NCBI RefSeq assembly: GCF_003286085.1
Contig: NW_020825298.1
Coordinates: 3,782,001 to 3,846,000 of the forward strand
Direction: 5' to 3'
Length of the DNA stretch: 64,000 nt
Source: Drosophila persimilis
Taxonomy: Eukaryota > Arthropoda > Insecta > Diptera > Drosophilidae
Shown here piece by piece: positions 48,670 to 62,599 of this stretch. Under the pieces are notes generated by a model. That model was not told the origin of the DNA. It worked only from the letters and a program-made list of their open reading frames with translations, and ran no database searches. A program made the translations under genes and the position numbers. The first letter of the stretch is position 1, and every line of letters begins with the position of its first letter.

Positions 48670-51600
48670 CAACAGCTCCCCACAGAGCCACGCAGACACA
48701 ATTTCTGGCTAATTTCTGGCACAAATTCTGGCTGCAAGATCGAGTCCTGGAGATGCAGCTCTCTAGATGGTAGAGCGGAGCTTGTGGCATGCCCCACAAG
48801 ATGAGGATAACCTTTTGGATGCCATTATTCAAAAGATATATAGGTTTTCCGTCCAAGTAGCATTGTTCTTGCATCCCAGAATCATGTTTTACTCACGCCT
48901 CATCATTCGTGCCACACGCTCTCCTCTCTAATGCAAATCGCTGCATCTAAATCTGTGGCACAAACAGCAAAGAGCACACAATGAGAGCGAGAGAGAGAGA
49001 GAGAGAGAGAGAAGCAATGGAGCTGTGGAGACCAGAAAAATGTCTGAAATGCTTAAATAAATAAAATGAAGAAATTGTAGAATCACGACCAAGGAGGAGG
49101 CACAGTCACAGCAGAAGCTGTTGCAACAACAGTTGCAAGTAGCCTGCCTCTGTGGCAACCACTACCTAGTGCAGTGGCTTCTCCTTTGCTATGATTTTCC
49201 CCTGATTTTCCCTGTGATTTCATTAAGGGGTTTATGCAAACAAAACAGAAACCTCCTGACAATCGTCGCTGATGAGGCGATTCTTTCTACTCCTCTTTCT
49301 CTCTCTCTCTCTCTCTCTAAATTTCCACCGTTTCCTGCATTTCCATTCCCTTCTGGTTGTTTCTGTTTTCCTGATGAATGAAAATTGTTGCCCATAATGT
49401 GCCGTTAGGCAGTGGTTCTTGGCCTAACGGCAACATTTGTACGCTGTCCAAAATGCTTGACCAACTCTTCATTCTCCTGTTGCTCTCTGGTTTCCATGTT
49501 TTCCCTGGAAATCTTTTCCAGAGGAGGTTTTCCAGAGAGTATGTTGTGCTTTTGGTGCTGAATGTTACAGTGCAGATCTGATATTGGAGGAATAAGAGAA
49601 GAGCGTTTCGTATATATTTTATTGTTCAGGAGTCGATCAAGATCGAGCTATCACAGAAGAAAGATCTCTGAGAGTATGAAAGAAAGCGTTCATATTCTTG
49701 TTATAGAATCCATCCTTTAGTTCCTAGAAAGCTAAAGGAGCAACAAACATCCATGAGTTTTATATGGAAATAAAAGACTATTTTCCACCTATTTACCGAA
49801 TACCTTTCACATAAGAATTTCTGATATAATCCAAGCATTTTGGAGCCTGTGGTATCGATAGTACAATAGTAAATATGTAGGGCTTATTTTCGGTAGAATT
49901 ATATATTGTAATACTCTCTATATAAATACCAAAAATCTTTACGTTTTGACACAATTTCTATGATATATGTTAGTCCCACAAATATCGTTGATACCGGGTT
50001 CCTGGGGTATTTTCGAAGTAATAAGTATATGTATATGAAAGAATATTAGAATCAGGCGGTATTCTGTCGTCGTTCTTTCAGCCGATGGCGCTCTCTGCTT
50101 TTTCCCCCGAAAATATTCTCAGAGGCGACAACAGTAACAGCCACAGAGGTAGCGGCTGCAACAACTCTTCTAAACTCTAAACTGGATGCCGGGAGTTGTT
50201 GCATTTGTTGCTTGTGTGATCTTATCGCTGCGTTTAGCATTTAATACCAAATTTGTTTTATGCAAATGAGCAGCAGCAGCCACACCATTGCGGCAGTGGC
50301 AGTGGCACCAACAGCACAACTTGCGAGTGTCTCTGTGGCAGCAGCACTTGGTGACAAACTGCAAATGAAATCAGCGTCGCGGAGAGGCATTCCAGAGCTC
50401 CCACAACTTGGTGCTGGCGGGGTGTTGGGGGGGCGGTTGGGGCTCAGCATTAGATCTGCGACAATCCACTGAGGCAAGACCAGATTTTAATTGATGCTTA
50501 ACCTTGGAGGCACACCTCCTCCTTCCTCCGTTAGATGCACGCTCTCAGATTTCCCCCCGCAGTGCCATGTCCCCCGCCTTGCAACTGCCACCGAGATCCT
50601 CCGATCCCGATAAGAAAACCGATTCGAACCAGAGCCCCCCAAAAAAGTGCGATTTCATAAATCTTTTTATGAATTCAATTTATTTTTTGCGATTTTTCAA
50701 GCTGTGGGTCAGAGCGGCAGCAGAAGGGGGGCCCGCAGACTGTGTGTTGGGGCATGTTGCATGTTTCATATTTAATCAATTTTTTGTCTGTTTTGGCGGC
50801 TGTTGCAACAACTGCCTAACCGCTGGAGTCACACGCTTCGATTATCCGATTAGGCTTCAATTTCTCAATTTACGTAGTGATTGGTGGATTACTGGATTGG
50901 TGGCATGAGGCAAGGGGCAGGCATCTGGCTGGGATAATTTGTTGTTAACATTGAACTTTCATGTTGCCACAGTTTCCACAGTTTTCCAGTGGAGCGTTTC
51001 TCATGGTTTTTCAATGAAAATGGAAAATGGAAGCAATGAATGGTGTCCGTTCAGGTCGTGGCTTCCAGAAGCGGAAATCGGACAATGCTCATGACTTTTC
51101 CGCGAATTTTCCCTGCCCAAAGGGCTGGCCGGGGTGACAACGACAACACCTCGCCCCTGAAGGAAGCCTCAGGGCCTCTGAGATCTCTCAGACCCAGTCT
51201 CTTCCTGACTTCGTGATTCAAATGCCAGTGCCACAGAGTCGCAGTCAGAGTCGCATTCAAGGCCAGGAAAACAAAGGGGCAGTAGCAGCCACAGCCACAG
51301 CCACAATGGGAGTCTGAGGCAAGACGTAGGCCATAAATTAATCAAGCGTTTCTTTCGGTGGTTCTTTTTGGGCTGTGGCTGTGGCTGGGGCTGTGGCTGG
51401 GGCTGGGGCTATGGCTCTGGCTGTTGTCTTTTGCATTTCACGGGGCAGTGGCTGCCATCCTTTAAGCCACGACCCATCGATCCCCAATCCCTGAGACTCA
51501 TTTCCCAGGCGCACTTTTGCTTTTGCTCTTCATCCGAGATTCATCCAAGAGATTCATCCGCTGACAGGCCTTTGCTCTGCCTCCGTTTCGTTTCGTTTCG

Positions 51601-54600
51601 TTTCGCTTTGTTTCGGTCGCTCGCCAATTGACAGGCAGGCAGCCAGGCTGGCAGACGGCGGCTCCTTCGACGATTGTCGGACATTCGAAGCTTCTGAAGA
51701 TTTGTCCGCCGTGCGGACCCCGAAAGATAATTTATGTCCCCGATCCCCCGATTCTCTTTGCATATCGATCCCCAAACCACTCTCCCGAATTCTGATTTCC
51801 CTTTCCCCACCGAATGGCATGGGGATGCTGCTGGTAATCGCTGGCGCACTTATTTTACTTTTACTTTCCCGCACTGGAGATTGGAGGCTTCTTCAGTGGC
51901 TCCGGCATCGGCTTCGGCTTCTGTCCGGCTACTGTTGTGGCCCCGTGTTGCACTGTGTTGCACTGTGTTGCCTGTGTTGCACTGCTCTTTTGTGGCTGCC
52001 AGAAACGCCGACGTCTCTGCTCCAGTTGCACAGTGTCCAACAGGGTATGGTATTCATATTTCCTGGATCGCTGGCTAAATAATAATATTATTTCTTTAAG
52101 GACACTGTGCCAGAGACAGCGGCGAGTGCTGTGTCTGCCCCGTCCCCCTCCCCTTCCTGGAGATGTGCTCTGTGATCCCTTTCGTTTTTTGTTCTTTTGT
52201 GAAAAATATCCCCTTTGTCCTGTCACTCAGTGCGCGGATCTGCGCGACTTTGGAGTTGTGTGTTCGGCTTTCGGTTTCGGTTTAGGCTCTGGCTCTGGCT
52301 CTCGGTTTCCTCTGTTCCGATCCCCATTCAAGCACCCCATTCCTGTCCTGCCCCTCCTATTATCCGCCTGCTTTGCATACATAAATTCATCTGTGTGCCA
52401 AGTGCATCCTCTCTGAAGCCCAGACCCATCCTCATCCTCATCCTCTGAGACCCATCCCTAGCACAATCATCTGTTGCCCGTTCTGGTCGCATCTGTCGCT
52501 GTTAGGGTTAATGTCAATTGCTTTCCCAATGCCATAAATTCGTAGAAGGCAGAAGAGGGCAGAAGAACTTCCAGTAGAAGGAGATCCCCTCGAAGAGGAA
52601 AGCAGAAGCACAAACAGAAACAGAAGTTGCTCCAAACAAAGAGAAGAAGCTAATTTCGCCCTAAGGTGAGTCCCGGACAACAACATCCCGCCTTCCATTT
52701 AATTAGCAGAGAGAATCCCAGCGATTGTTGCGCTCTTTGGATTCGATTCGATTCGATTTGACTTGACTTTCTAGTCCGCAAAGTGTTGACCAAATAATCA
52801 TTGTTGACAATCACGAAAAAGGCAGCAACAGCCACAGCAGCCCCAGGAGCAACAACAGCAACCCACAACAGAGAAACGGAGAGAAACAGCAAGCAACATT
52901 TCAATATCGTGAGCCACAAGAAACAATTTATACAAATCCGAGTGGAAAAGTAACAAAATGCCAATTAATTGCCAAATAGAATGTTTATCTATGGAATCGC
53001 CAAAGGCAACAGGCAGTAACAGTGAGAAAAGTGGGAAAACTTCAAGACCGCAGCATGAGATACACTTCGCAAGGTGTTGTTTCTATGGAAACCATCTTTT
53101 AAACTGCCATTCTGTGCAATTTTCTTTGAAATATCTAAAGAAAAAGCATCGTTTTTTTATGAAAAGACTTAATTTTTGGTTGATCATTTACATAGAAAGC
53201 TTTGGATTTGTTTTTGGTTTATTTGGTGAAGCCCAATTTGAGGTGTGATTAGAAATAAATTTATTGAAAATATTAAAAATTTTCAAATATATCAATATAC
53301 ACTTAAGGCATTAGAAAATATATTTACTTTTGTTTCAAGCTCATCAAAATTTGCGTTTAAGTGCTATGCGCCTTGTAGTTCCTTTCTTTCTTTATTCTTA
53401 GGGTTCTACATTTCTTGATTTTCACCATCATTTGCAACCGTCCTACTTCGTGCTTCTATGATCTTTCTCCAGATGGTTGATGGTATTAGAAACTTAATAA
53501 AACATACTTTTTCTGGGCAAGTTATTGTTTAATGTCTGGGAGAAGAGGAAGTTGAAAGCTGAGTGTGAGTAAGAATTATTTCCCTATCGCTGTACCCTCT
53601 GAAAGGGTATCACTGCGTGAAGGAGTTTCAGGCAGCAGCAACTGAAACAGCAATCACTGTTGACTATTAGTAAAAGTTAAGCATTTGTGACCGTAACACA
53701 TTCAAAAGAGAGTCTCCTGCCAATGGGACTTCTTGCTGGTAAGATGAAGGAGGGGGAGGATAAGCTGCGGGAGGAAGAGTTGCCAATGGAAAAGCACCAG
53801 AAGAGAGACTCGACCATCTCGCTATGTCGACCATGGGATACCCGGTACTCACTGGAGGGTTTGTCAATCAAATAAAGAAAATATAACTATTTATGAGACA
53901 AAGAACTATATAGAAACCATAGGAGTGGTAAAATCAAGCTAAAGCTTGTTATCGTTACTTATCGATAACGTTCGATGAGTGCAAAATTACTCTCTACGAT
54001 TACAGGGTACAAGCATTTTACTGGTCGGCTAAGCAAATGATGGTCAAAATGTTGCTGCTGCCGCAAGTTGCAAGTTGCAAGTTGTGCTGCTGCTGTTGTT
54101 GCAAGCAACATTGACTTCGGGTCAGGCAGACGCCAGGCAGCAATGGTGACGATCTAAACGAGCAGCAAGCGTGGATCGGCAGGCGGCATCTTAGATGCTA
54201 ACACACAGATCCTCTTGGAGACACACACACACACACAGATACACATGTAGAGAGAGAGAGAGACAGAGATAGACAGATACAAGTGCAAATTACACGCTCT
54301 CTCATACATATGCAAAAATGCCTGCTAGAAAAAGTCGTGTCGCCTTCGTCTCCGTCGATGGCGATGCGGATCGCTGGCTTTTTGGCCATTGTTGTTCTTC
54401 TTTTGTGGTTGGCCCGAAAGAAATGGCCTCGTCTTGCGGTTAAACGAGAGGGAGACAGAGACAGACAGAGGGAGAGAGAAAGAGAGAGTTCAAGCGAGAG
54501 GGAGGCGCGACTTAACTGCAACTTAAATTTTAAATGCCACTTTAATAGCATCATTTGCACGCGGCGGCATGCTTGTTAGCCCCGTCGAACCGAAGCGAAA

Positions 54601-55870
54601 ACTTTGAAGAGATCATTGATTCGGACTATCGTATCGAAGAAGCGGGGCAACAGATACATGGGATAGACAGACATATAGAGGGGGAGAGAGATAGAGAGGC
54701 GTTGGAGGCGTTGGCAGCTTGTGATCAGAAAAACCAACGGAACCATGTGTCGAGGCATTCATTGTCTAGCAGAAACAGAAGCGTGACTTGTGGGATACCT
54801 AGGCTACTCGAAAATATTTGGAAATGGAAGGAACATCTTGTGGCTATGCGGCCAAATGAGAATTTCAATCGTACCATAAGTATTCGAAGGCATGGCAGTG
54901 ATCAGCAATGACTGAATAGTGTATTATGAGTTATCGATATTTATCGAAACAACTGTGAACATACCATCAGCTCTGAACAACTACCAGTGATAGGGAGGCA
55001 GAACACACAAACATCAGCTATCGATACTCATCGATATTTATCGATAATCATAACCATAAGCAGGCGATACTAGAGCTGATCTTGTTCCCAATCGGTAGTC
55101 CCGTATACCCATTCATACAGAGTCTACCGGGTATCATAACAGTTTCATGTGTGAAATTCCTGAGCCTTTGGGTATCCATAAGGGGGGAGGGGGATGGGTT
55201 TGGATTTCTCTATGTAATCCCGTTTCTGCAGCCACAAATAAATCAGACTCTTGGCAAATTGCTCAATTATAAATTGCCCAACCATTCAGTCGCGGATTCA
55301 GTCTTCAGCTTCAGCTTCAGTCTTAGCCTCAGTTTTAGCTTCATTTTCCGCGCGGGTTGCCCAATGGTGGAAATTAGCATTTGGGCAACAGGCAACAGGC
55401 AGCAGGCAACAGGCAATGGCAATCCGCAAGCCATAAGCCTTGGCAGCAAAAGCTGCCGTCATGTAAGCGACTAATTAACATGTCACTCAGCGCAGCAGCA
55501 CAGCGGAGACTGCGACTGCAACATGCCACATGGCTGTGGCTATGGCTATGGCCACGGCAATGGCTGACCATTCACCAAGGAGTTACGCACTCAAAAGCTG
55601 AATGGAAAATAGAAGCAGTGTGTAGCAGCAGCAGCAGCTCCAGCTCCGACCTGCTGCATGTGTTGCCCCGCGGAGGGAGCCTCTCTCTCTCTAAACAAAT
55701 CTCTCACGAGTTTCGAATTTGCCACAAAACGAGAATTGACGAAAATAAACGTTTAACATTTTTGAATTTATTAGCCACAAAAATTGTGGCCTGCCACAGA
55801 AAGGCAAGGCACAGCAAGCCAAGAGGCACAGAAACAGAAAGACCAGTCCGTCAGAGACCGAGAGACCCAT
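48664..55870. other. Non-coding DNA, low-complexity
   Basis: No gene is supported. It includes (GA)n at about 48987-49012, (CT)n near 49301-49318, (GGCTGTGGCTGG)n at 51371-51425, (TTTCG)n near 51585-51605, (CGATT)n near 52742-52760, (AC)n at about 54219-54236, and CGATA/TATCG clusters at 53948-53975 and 54931-55070. Confidence 0.6.
54931..55070. promoter_or_regulatory. Cluster of CGATA/TATCG motifs
   Basis: TTATCGATATTTATCG at 54931-54946 and TATCGATACTCATCGATATT followed by TATCGATA at about 55019-55046 place many CGATA words, on both strands, within 140 bp. Clustered CGATA is the recognition signature of BEAF-32, and TATCGATA that of DREF. No gene start is visible beside it, so an insulator or distal element is only a possibility. 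Confidence 0.35.
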
Positions 55871-55898
55871 CGTCTCGTCTCGTCTCGTCTCGTCTCTG

Positions 55899-55937
<39 letters not shown>
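55871..55937 (+). repeat. (TCTCG)n followed by (CT)17 microsatellite
   Basis: CGTCTCGTCTCGTCTCGTCT at 55871-55897, then CT repeats at 55904-55937. Confidence 0.9.
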
Positions 55938-55940
<3 letters not shown>

Positions 55941-58900
55941 GAGGCAATCTCTGGGCTGTCGTTTGCACGGCGCTAATTATCGCTGCTAATGATGCTTTAA
56001 AAGGCAGTCGTCGACGACAGGCGGTCCCAGCTATAGCTTCGTTTTTGGTTTTGGTTTCGGTCCCAGCCTCAACCTCAACTTTGGCTTCAGATTCAGCTGC
56101 AGATGGAGTAGGGGGAAATGGGGACTGGGGACTGGTCCTGCCGCTGCATGCCGCAATCTCCTTCCTCTCCTGCTTTTGTGTGGGGCTTCCTACCTGACTG
56201 CTGCGCGGCTGCTCCTTTCGCTCATCGCATGAGTAATTGACAATTTGCTGAAGTCAGCGTGTCTCCTGCGCCTCGTTCGTCCGTTCGTTCAGGGGTCCGC
56301 CTGTACCTGTGCCCCTGCCTGTACGTGACCGTCCACGAAGATGACTTCTCTCTCGGACTGCAGCCGCAGCAGCAGCAGCAGCCGCAGCCGCAGCCTCCTT
56401 CCCTTAACAGAGGGACATGCATGCGGCTCCTCCACGGCCAATATTTGTATATGTTAATTGTGTGACTAATGACAGCCAACTTGTCATATTTTTATCAACA
56501 TGTGAAGTTAACATTTTTGTTTCGTTTCGTTTCGAACGTGCAGCGGCTACAGACAGGGCTTCAACATCATTTCAAGTGGAACTAGAACTGAAGCTGGCTC
56601 TATTTAGTGGTTCACTGGAGGAAGATTTGCAAATTCGAATGGAGATTCGCTTTAAAAGACAAAGATTTCGTGTTTCAAATATAGAACTGTTATGGAACTA
56701 TGTTTTTCAGTACTTAAATGAACAGGGCAGCGGATACTCCCTGCGATAAGTGGTAGAATCTTTATTGGAAAAGTAATAAATGGAGTATTAAGAATATAAA
56801 TACTATTGGAATTAATAAAGACAAAGAGAGATAGAGAGATCGAAAGAGAGATATAGATTGTGTATTCAAGACATCTTATATTGATATATTCGCATGATAT
56901 GATCGTCCTTTTTGGCCCTTTTCGGAACTTCTCCAAACAGAATCTGTAAAACTGACAAAAGAGGATTAAAAAGAGATTCATTCATTCAAAAGAACGTTGT
57001 CCAAGTTGGAACTACACCAAAAGGAAGAATTGGAACAGAAAAAACATATTACTATCAAGTTTTTATGGGATAATACTACTTTGAATCAATGGGAACTGTT
57101 TTCAGAAACGGATAATGCTCCCATTTCTGAACTATTTCCATTTTGAGTATATTTTCATGCACCCAGTTCGGAACTAGTTCCCTTTTGGAGTTTCATTTTC
57201 CTCCAGCCCTCGCATTGAGACATTAATTTCGCTTCGCTTCGACTTTTGATCGCATATCTGGGGTTCAGTTGTGTGTCAAATTAACGCTCTTTAGGAGCCA
57301 ATATGCAAAGATATCACGGATATGGGGGTCTGGTAGACACAAGAGACGCCCACACAGATGCAACGGCACCAACACTCTACTCCGAAGTGGAGGTTTCTCC
57401 AAGACAAAAGCAACAACAGCAAAATAAAGAAAAAAAAGAATTCGTTAGTTCAAAAAACTCAATCAAATGTCGAAACTTGAAAATCGTGATCATAGTCCTG
57501 GCTCTGCCTCCACTCCATCCACTGCACTCCTCTCCTCTCCTCTCCAGTCCATCCTTCCTTCCATCCGATCTATGGGCCTGGGCCTAATGGTTGTTGCCTC
57601 GAGGCGGTGGCAGTGGCAGTGGCAGGGGCAGCTACAGGGATAGGGGAAAAACCAAAGGAAAAACAACAAACGGTAGCTGCAAACAAGACAAAAGACAAAC
57701 TTATCGTTTGAATTATCGGCATTCATTTGCATTTTGGGAACCCTGTAGCCCCACTGCCCCCGGCTTCCCTTCTTCTGCCCCTTGAGTACACTGAAAATGT
57801 GGGGAAAATAGTGGTAAAAAACGAGTGGAGCTTACAGCGGGGAAGCAGCGGGAGGAGATAGGAATACAAACAAAAAGCAAAAAAATCATTCGAAATCGAA
57901 TGACAATTGTCTCGCAAAGAAAGAGAGGGAGACAGAGAGTGCGCGGAATGAGAGAGAAGGCAGTAAAAATATCACCCATAAGAAAAAACAACAAATGTGA
58001 ATGGTGAAATCACCAAAGGAATGAATGCCATGGTTACCCTGTAATTTTTAATGGCGAAAAAAGGCGGTGTTAGGCGAAATCTAAAGTTTTTCTATAAGAA
58101 ATTACGATAAATTCCCTGAACCACTTCATTCGATGGAACTCAAAATATTCCAATATCTTGCGATACAAAATAGAAAGGGTCCTTTCAAATGATTCTATAA
58201 AGAATATATGATTTATATTCAATACTTATATCTATCGTTCTTAATTATCTGCTTCTAAGTACCTATTAACCGATGGGGAAACGATTATTTCGATAAGTAG
58301 CAGTAGTTTTGATATTATTTAAAGATAACAGAAAGGATAAACACGTCAAAGCGAGATTCTTACTTCAGAAGGACTGTCCTTCTTCATATATTTCCATTCT
58401 ATAAAATTTGTAAATAAATTATATAAAGTTTTTATCGCAAGATTATTTACTCCTGAGGTTCTTCCCCTTCTTCCCATGCCTAGACTCTTCCCACCACTTT
58501 ACAGGGTATCACAATCACACATGTGCCTCTGCTGCTGCTGCTGCTGCTTCTGTTTGGGCTTTCATGCTTCATCGCTCACTTGCCACCGCTGCCACTGCCA
58601 CCGTTGCGCCTTTTACAGTTAGCCATCGAGGGCCGCCTCCTGCTCCATCAGACCCTGGATCCAAGGAGTGGTCCAAGGGAGGAAGAGGGTATCCCAGCGA
58701 GAAATTAGCATGCGCGAAGCCTCTGCTACTGCTGTTGCTGCTGCTGCTGCTGCTGCTTCGGGGGAGGTGCAACAGTGGGAGGAGAGAGCCTTGGAATGTC
58801 AACGGCAGCTGAGATTTTTTCCAGCAGCTTCTTTTTTTTTCTCCCGCTTTTCTCTCCAGCGAAGCGCTTTTCCCGAAAGGATTTCCAGATTGCAGTTGTT

Positions 58901-61900
58901 TGCAGGAAAACGTGATCATTTTAACATTTTTGCTTGTTTCTTCTGCTGCCTGTGCTGCCTGTGGTGTGTCTCTGGGTCTCTGCGATGATTTTGAGTGGCT
59001 TTTAGCAATTCTAATGTTGTAGTTGTTGTTGCCACCGCAGCCACAACCGCAGCTGCAACTCTTTCTGTGGCTGCAGATGAAGACACGATAGAGGAGAGGT
59101 TCTCATATCGATAGATGCTCCAATACCGTACGACAAGCGGTTGCGTTTCACTTGATAGATTGTATGTGAATATCCATGCCATCTTTGAGGATCGCAAGAG
59201 CTCTCTTTTTAGTCCGGAAATGTCATCAGCTTTCGGGGGAAGGAATGCCTGAGGGAAAAACAATTGCCATGTCAAACAAGAACTGCCTCCAAAAGAACAA
59301 TCCTCCTCATCATTTGGGCTTGTCGCCGCGTCTTTTCATTTATGCAACAACTACGGGAGATCCACTCCACTGCACTCTCCCCTCGAGAGCTGCGTCATAT
59401 TCTCCACCCACACGGATCATCCACAGACAGACAGATAGACAGATAAACAGATAGATGTTGCAGCAGCACTGTGAGGCACGCAGAAGAGACATCATCTCGG
59501 GGAAAAGGTTCGTTCTCGTTCCTCTAATGTCTGTTGGCGGCACGGCAATTAAAAGGCACGCTCTCATTGTTGTTGCCGCAGATGAAACATTGGAATCAAC
59601 GACAATGTCGACAACAGGCCATAGACCAGGCCTCAGACCAGAGCAGAGCCCATCCTCCCAGTCGGAGTCGGAGACGGAGTCGGAGACGGAGTCGGAGTCG
59701 GAGTCCCTCTAACAATCAACAAACGCGCACGATTGCGATTACCTGAAGAACTCTGGAGATCTGCAGGAGGAATAAAGCGTGTTCGGAGGAGAACCCTGGA
59801 GGACGGGTACCACTGGAGCGACTATCTAATGTCGCGATCTGTGTACTGTAAGTGATGTCGATGTCGGCAGCGCCACCTACATCTTCGGATAGAGACAACG
59901 ACGACGACGACGACAAAGACAACTCTTCTGAAGCCTTCAAGGCAATCGCTGCAGAGCTGCTCGCTGTCCCTCAGCGGAAGTTGGGGCTGGAGCGGAGGGT
60001 TTTCTGGAGGATCATTGCTGTGCCGCATAATTGTGCATAATTTTAAACTATTCGGAGGAATAACAAGAAGAAGGAACCCTTGAGATTATGAAGAGCATCT
60101 GAACTCATTATTCTTGCAATACTAATGGTCACAGTCTACTAAATGTTGGTATTTAGGTATTTCGAAGGTATAAATATTTTGAATGCAAAGAATTTGGACA
60201 TCTATGGAATCAACTTAGGAAATGTAGCTTATACATATATCTTCTATAGCTCTTTGTGGCATCGATATATCACGGAAAATTTATGATGTAAAAGCGTTAA
60301 GAATCGGTAATTCGATAAATACACGATTTTTCTCTGTAAACATTACTACGAGTTTCAATGTAGTTATGTAAGACCTCGATGCTTGTGTTTATCAGGAATT
60401 ATTCCAAAAACAAGTCTCTTTGACTTTCATCTAAGAGGAATCCAGTCATGCTGTTATCGGTAGTTACTCGATTGTTATCGACAGACAACATGATTAATCG
60501 AAAATCACTTTGTTGCTTTCATCTTGCCGAAGCTGTAAAGCTCTCTGAAAAGGGTATAAGCGCTCTCTGATTAGCCTCCGTTGGAGGGTGGGGAGGCTTT
60601 GCTTTTTCTCGCTTTATAGATCTCTTTCTCTCGCTTGGGCGTGGGGCGTTGATTGGCAACTAAATTGTATTGAATGCTAATTTCTATGGCGAGAAATCAA
60701 AGCGCCGTTAGAGGCAGCGAGGAGGGGCATGGGGCATGGGGCATGTGGAAAGCATGATACAGACAATGGCGCTCCATTAATAACTGACAGGACAGACAGG
60801 ACAGGAACTCAAAACTCTGGCTCAAAAGCCACCGACAGACAACAGAGCCGCGACACAAAACCGACCGACAGACGGACAGACAGACAGACAGTCGAGGAGT
60901 GGGCGCGCATTAGTTGGCTTTTGTTTTGGGGCAAACCCTTTTGCGCCTTTTCGCCTGGCTAGAGGCGACTCCTCCACAACAGCAGAGCCACACAATAAAT
61001 AATAAAATGTTGACACGACAACGTCATAACCTTTGAACGTGAAATCCCCACCAGAGAGCCATAGAGCCATAGAGCTACAGAGAGGCCTCATCTCAAAGGG
61101 AAATGCGAAACAAAGCCACATCTCAGCGAAACGAAACGAACAGCGAAATGCGAGCCTTCCTTTTTGTGACTGGGCTGCGTGGGCTGAGGTCTTCATCTTC
61201 ATCCTCGTGGGCTCCACTCTCCAATCTCCATTCCTCTCCTCTGCTCCGAATGGATTCAATTAGTCGTTGCCCCCCACTCCCACTCCCACTGCGGTCTCGA
61301 CCTTCACGCCACATTTACCAGATTCGATTCAACTTGAGTTATGTCCAACTTGTTGACGTCGCGCCCGATAGTCATCTTTCCCACAGACAGTAGCGCAGGC
61401 CCTCGAGCACACAAGGGGGGTCGCCTAGTCCCACTGCAGATCGATAGTTGTTTTAGTTCGGGCTTAGTTCTTGGCCAAAACTGGTGTATTTTTAACTGGA
61501 TTAATAGGTTGGAAAGGCATTAGAAAACCTATCGATTTTCGAATGAATAAGCGGTTCGAAAACATTCGAGGCACACGTCCCGCGACATTAAGATTCTCGG
61601 TACCTAGTATATTTATCTCTAGAAGAGAACTAGTGGTAGAGAGAGAAAGAGAGAAAGTAGGAGCCGCATTGGTGAAAAAGAAGATCCTATAACCCCTCTG
61701 GCTACATATTTCGGTGGGGGGATACTACGCACCTGTTGACTGTCGGATAATTGGGAGCAGGAGCTGCGAGACAATGGCGGAGCAGTAGATATCGCTGCAG
61801 GTGGCAGCCCCCACCTTCCACGTTCCACGTTCCACTTCCAGTTGCACTTCCAATTGGCAATCGAGTGCACGCCAGAACGACTACGAAGTGCAGGCGAAAT

Positions 61901-62599
61901 GGCAAGACAGCGAGACGACAGCAAGAGGCAGTGCAAGAGTGCAACAGTGCGGCAGTGCGGCAGTGCGGCAGTACGGCAGTGTGGCAGCAATTTAGCAATT
62001 GAGGCAAGTGAACATGTCGTTTGCTCATTACAGCGGGTCTACAGGCTGCAGCCAAATATCGCAGAGCAGGCAGCACCGAATGCTGGTTTATGTTTTGGGG
62101 CTTAATCGCAAACGAAATCGAAAACTGAACAGCAAACATGAGCTGAAATGTGTGGTGGCATGAATGAGGAGTGGAGTCGGATCGGATCGAATCGGATCGG
62201 GTGTCGGGGGTACGGGTACGGGTACGGGTACGGGTTACGGGTAGTGCAGATTTGTTTCTCGACTTTTTTCGCTTCACATCAAATCAAATTAAAACGGCAG
62301 CCTGTCGATTTCTGGCTGTCTGTCGCGTCTGCGTCTCTGTTTCTGTCTGTGTCTCCGACTTTGATTTCAATTTCGATTTGCTGACAATTTTCGGTTTTCG
62401 GAGTTAAGTTTTTTTTAGTGTGTCTTAATTGGTTGCAAGATAAGATGTGTGTTCATGTGCTCATGTTGATGTGTGGTTGCCATTTAGCATCTGGATAGAC
62501 CTTGGATGGGAGTCGCTCTGAATAGAGATACAGGCAATTAGCCTGCGAGTTGAGGGTGCAAAAAGAGACCCAATGAACGGGACTAAGGCTCTGACTCTG
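55938..62599. other. Non-coding DNA, low-complexity
   Basis: No gene is supported. It includes CAGCAGCAG/CCGCAGCCGCAG near 56363-56395, (CTG)n at about 58735-58757, GGAGTCGGAGACGGAGTCGG near 59659-59706, GACAGACAGACAG near 60866-60892, a (GTGCGGCA)n stretch at about 61937-61987 and (CGGGTA)n at 62196-62241. Confidence 0.6.
62196..62241 (+). repeat. (CGGGTA)n, G-quadruplex-capable
   Basis: Six or so GGG runs separated by TAC/TTAC. Confidence 0.7.

Noticed and set aside
48292..48804. Poly-Gln frame across the CAG tract
   Set aside because: Flanking residues look random and all three frames plus the minus strand are open for the same reason; it is a microsatellite.
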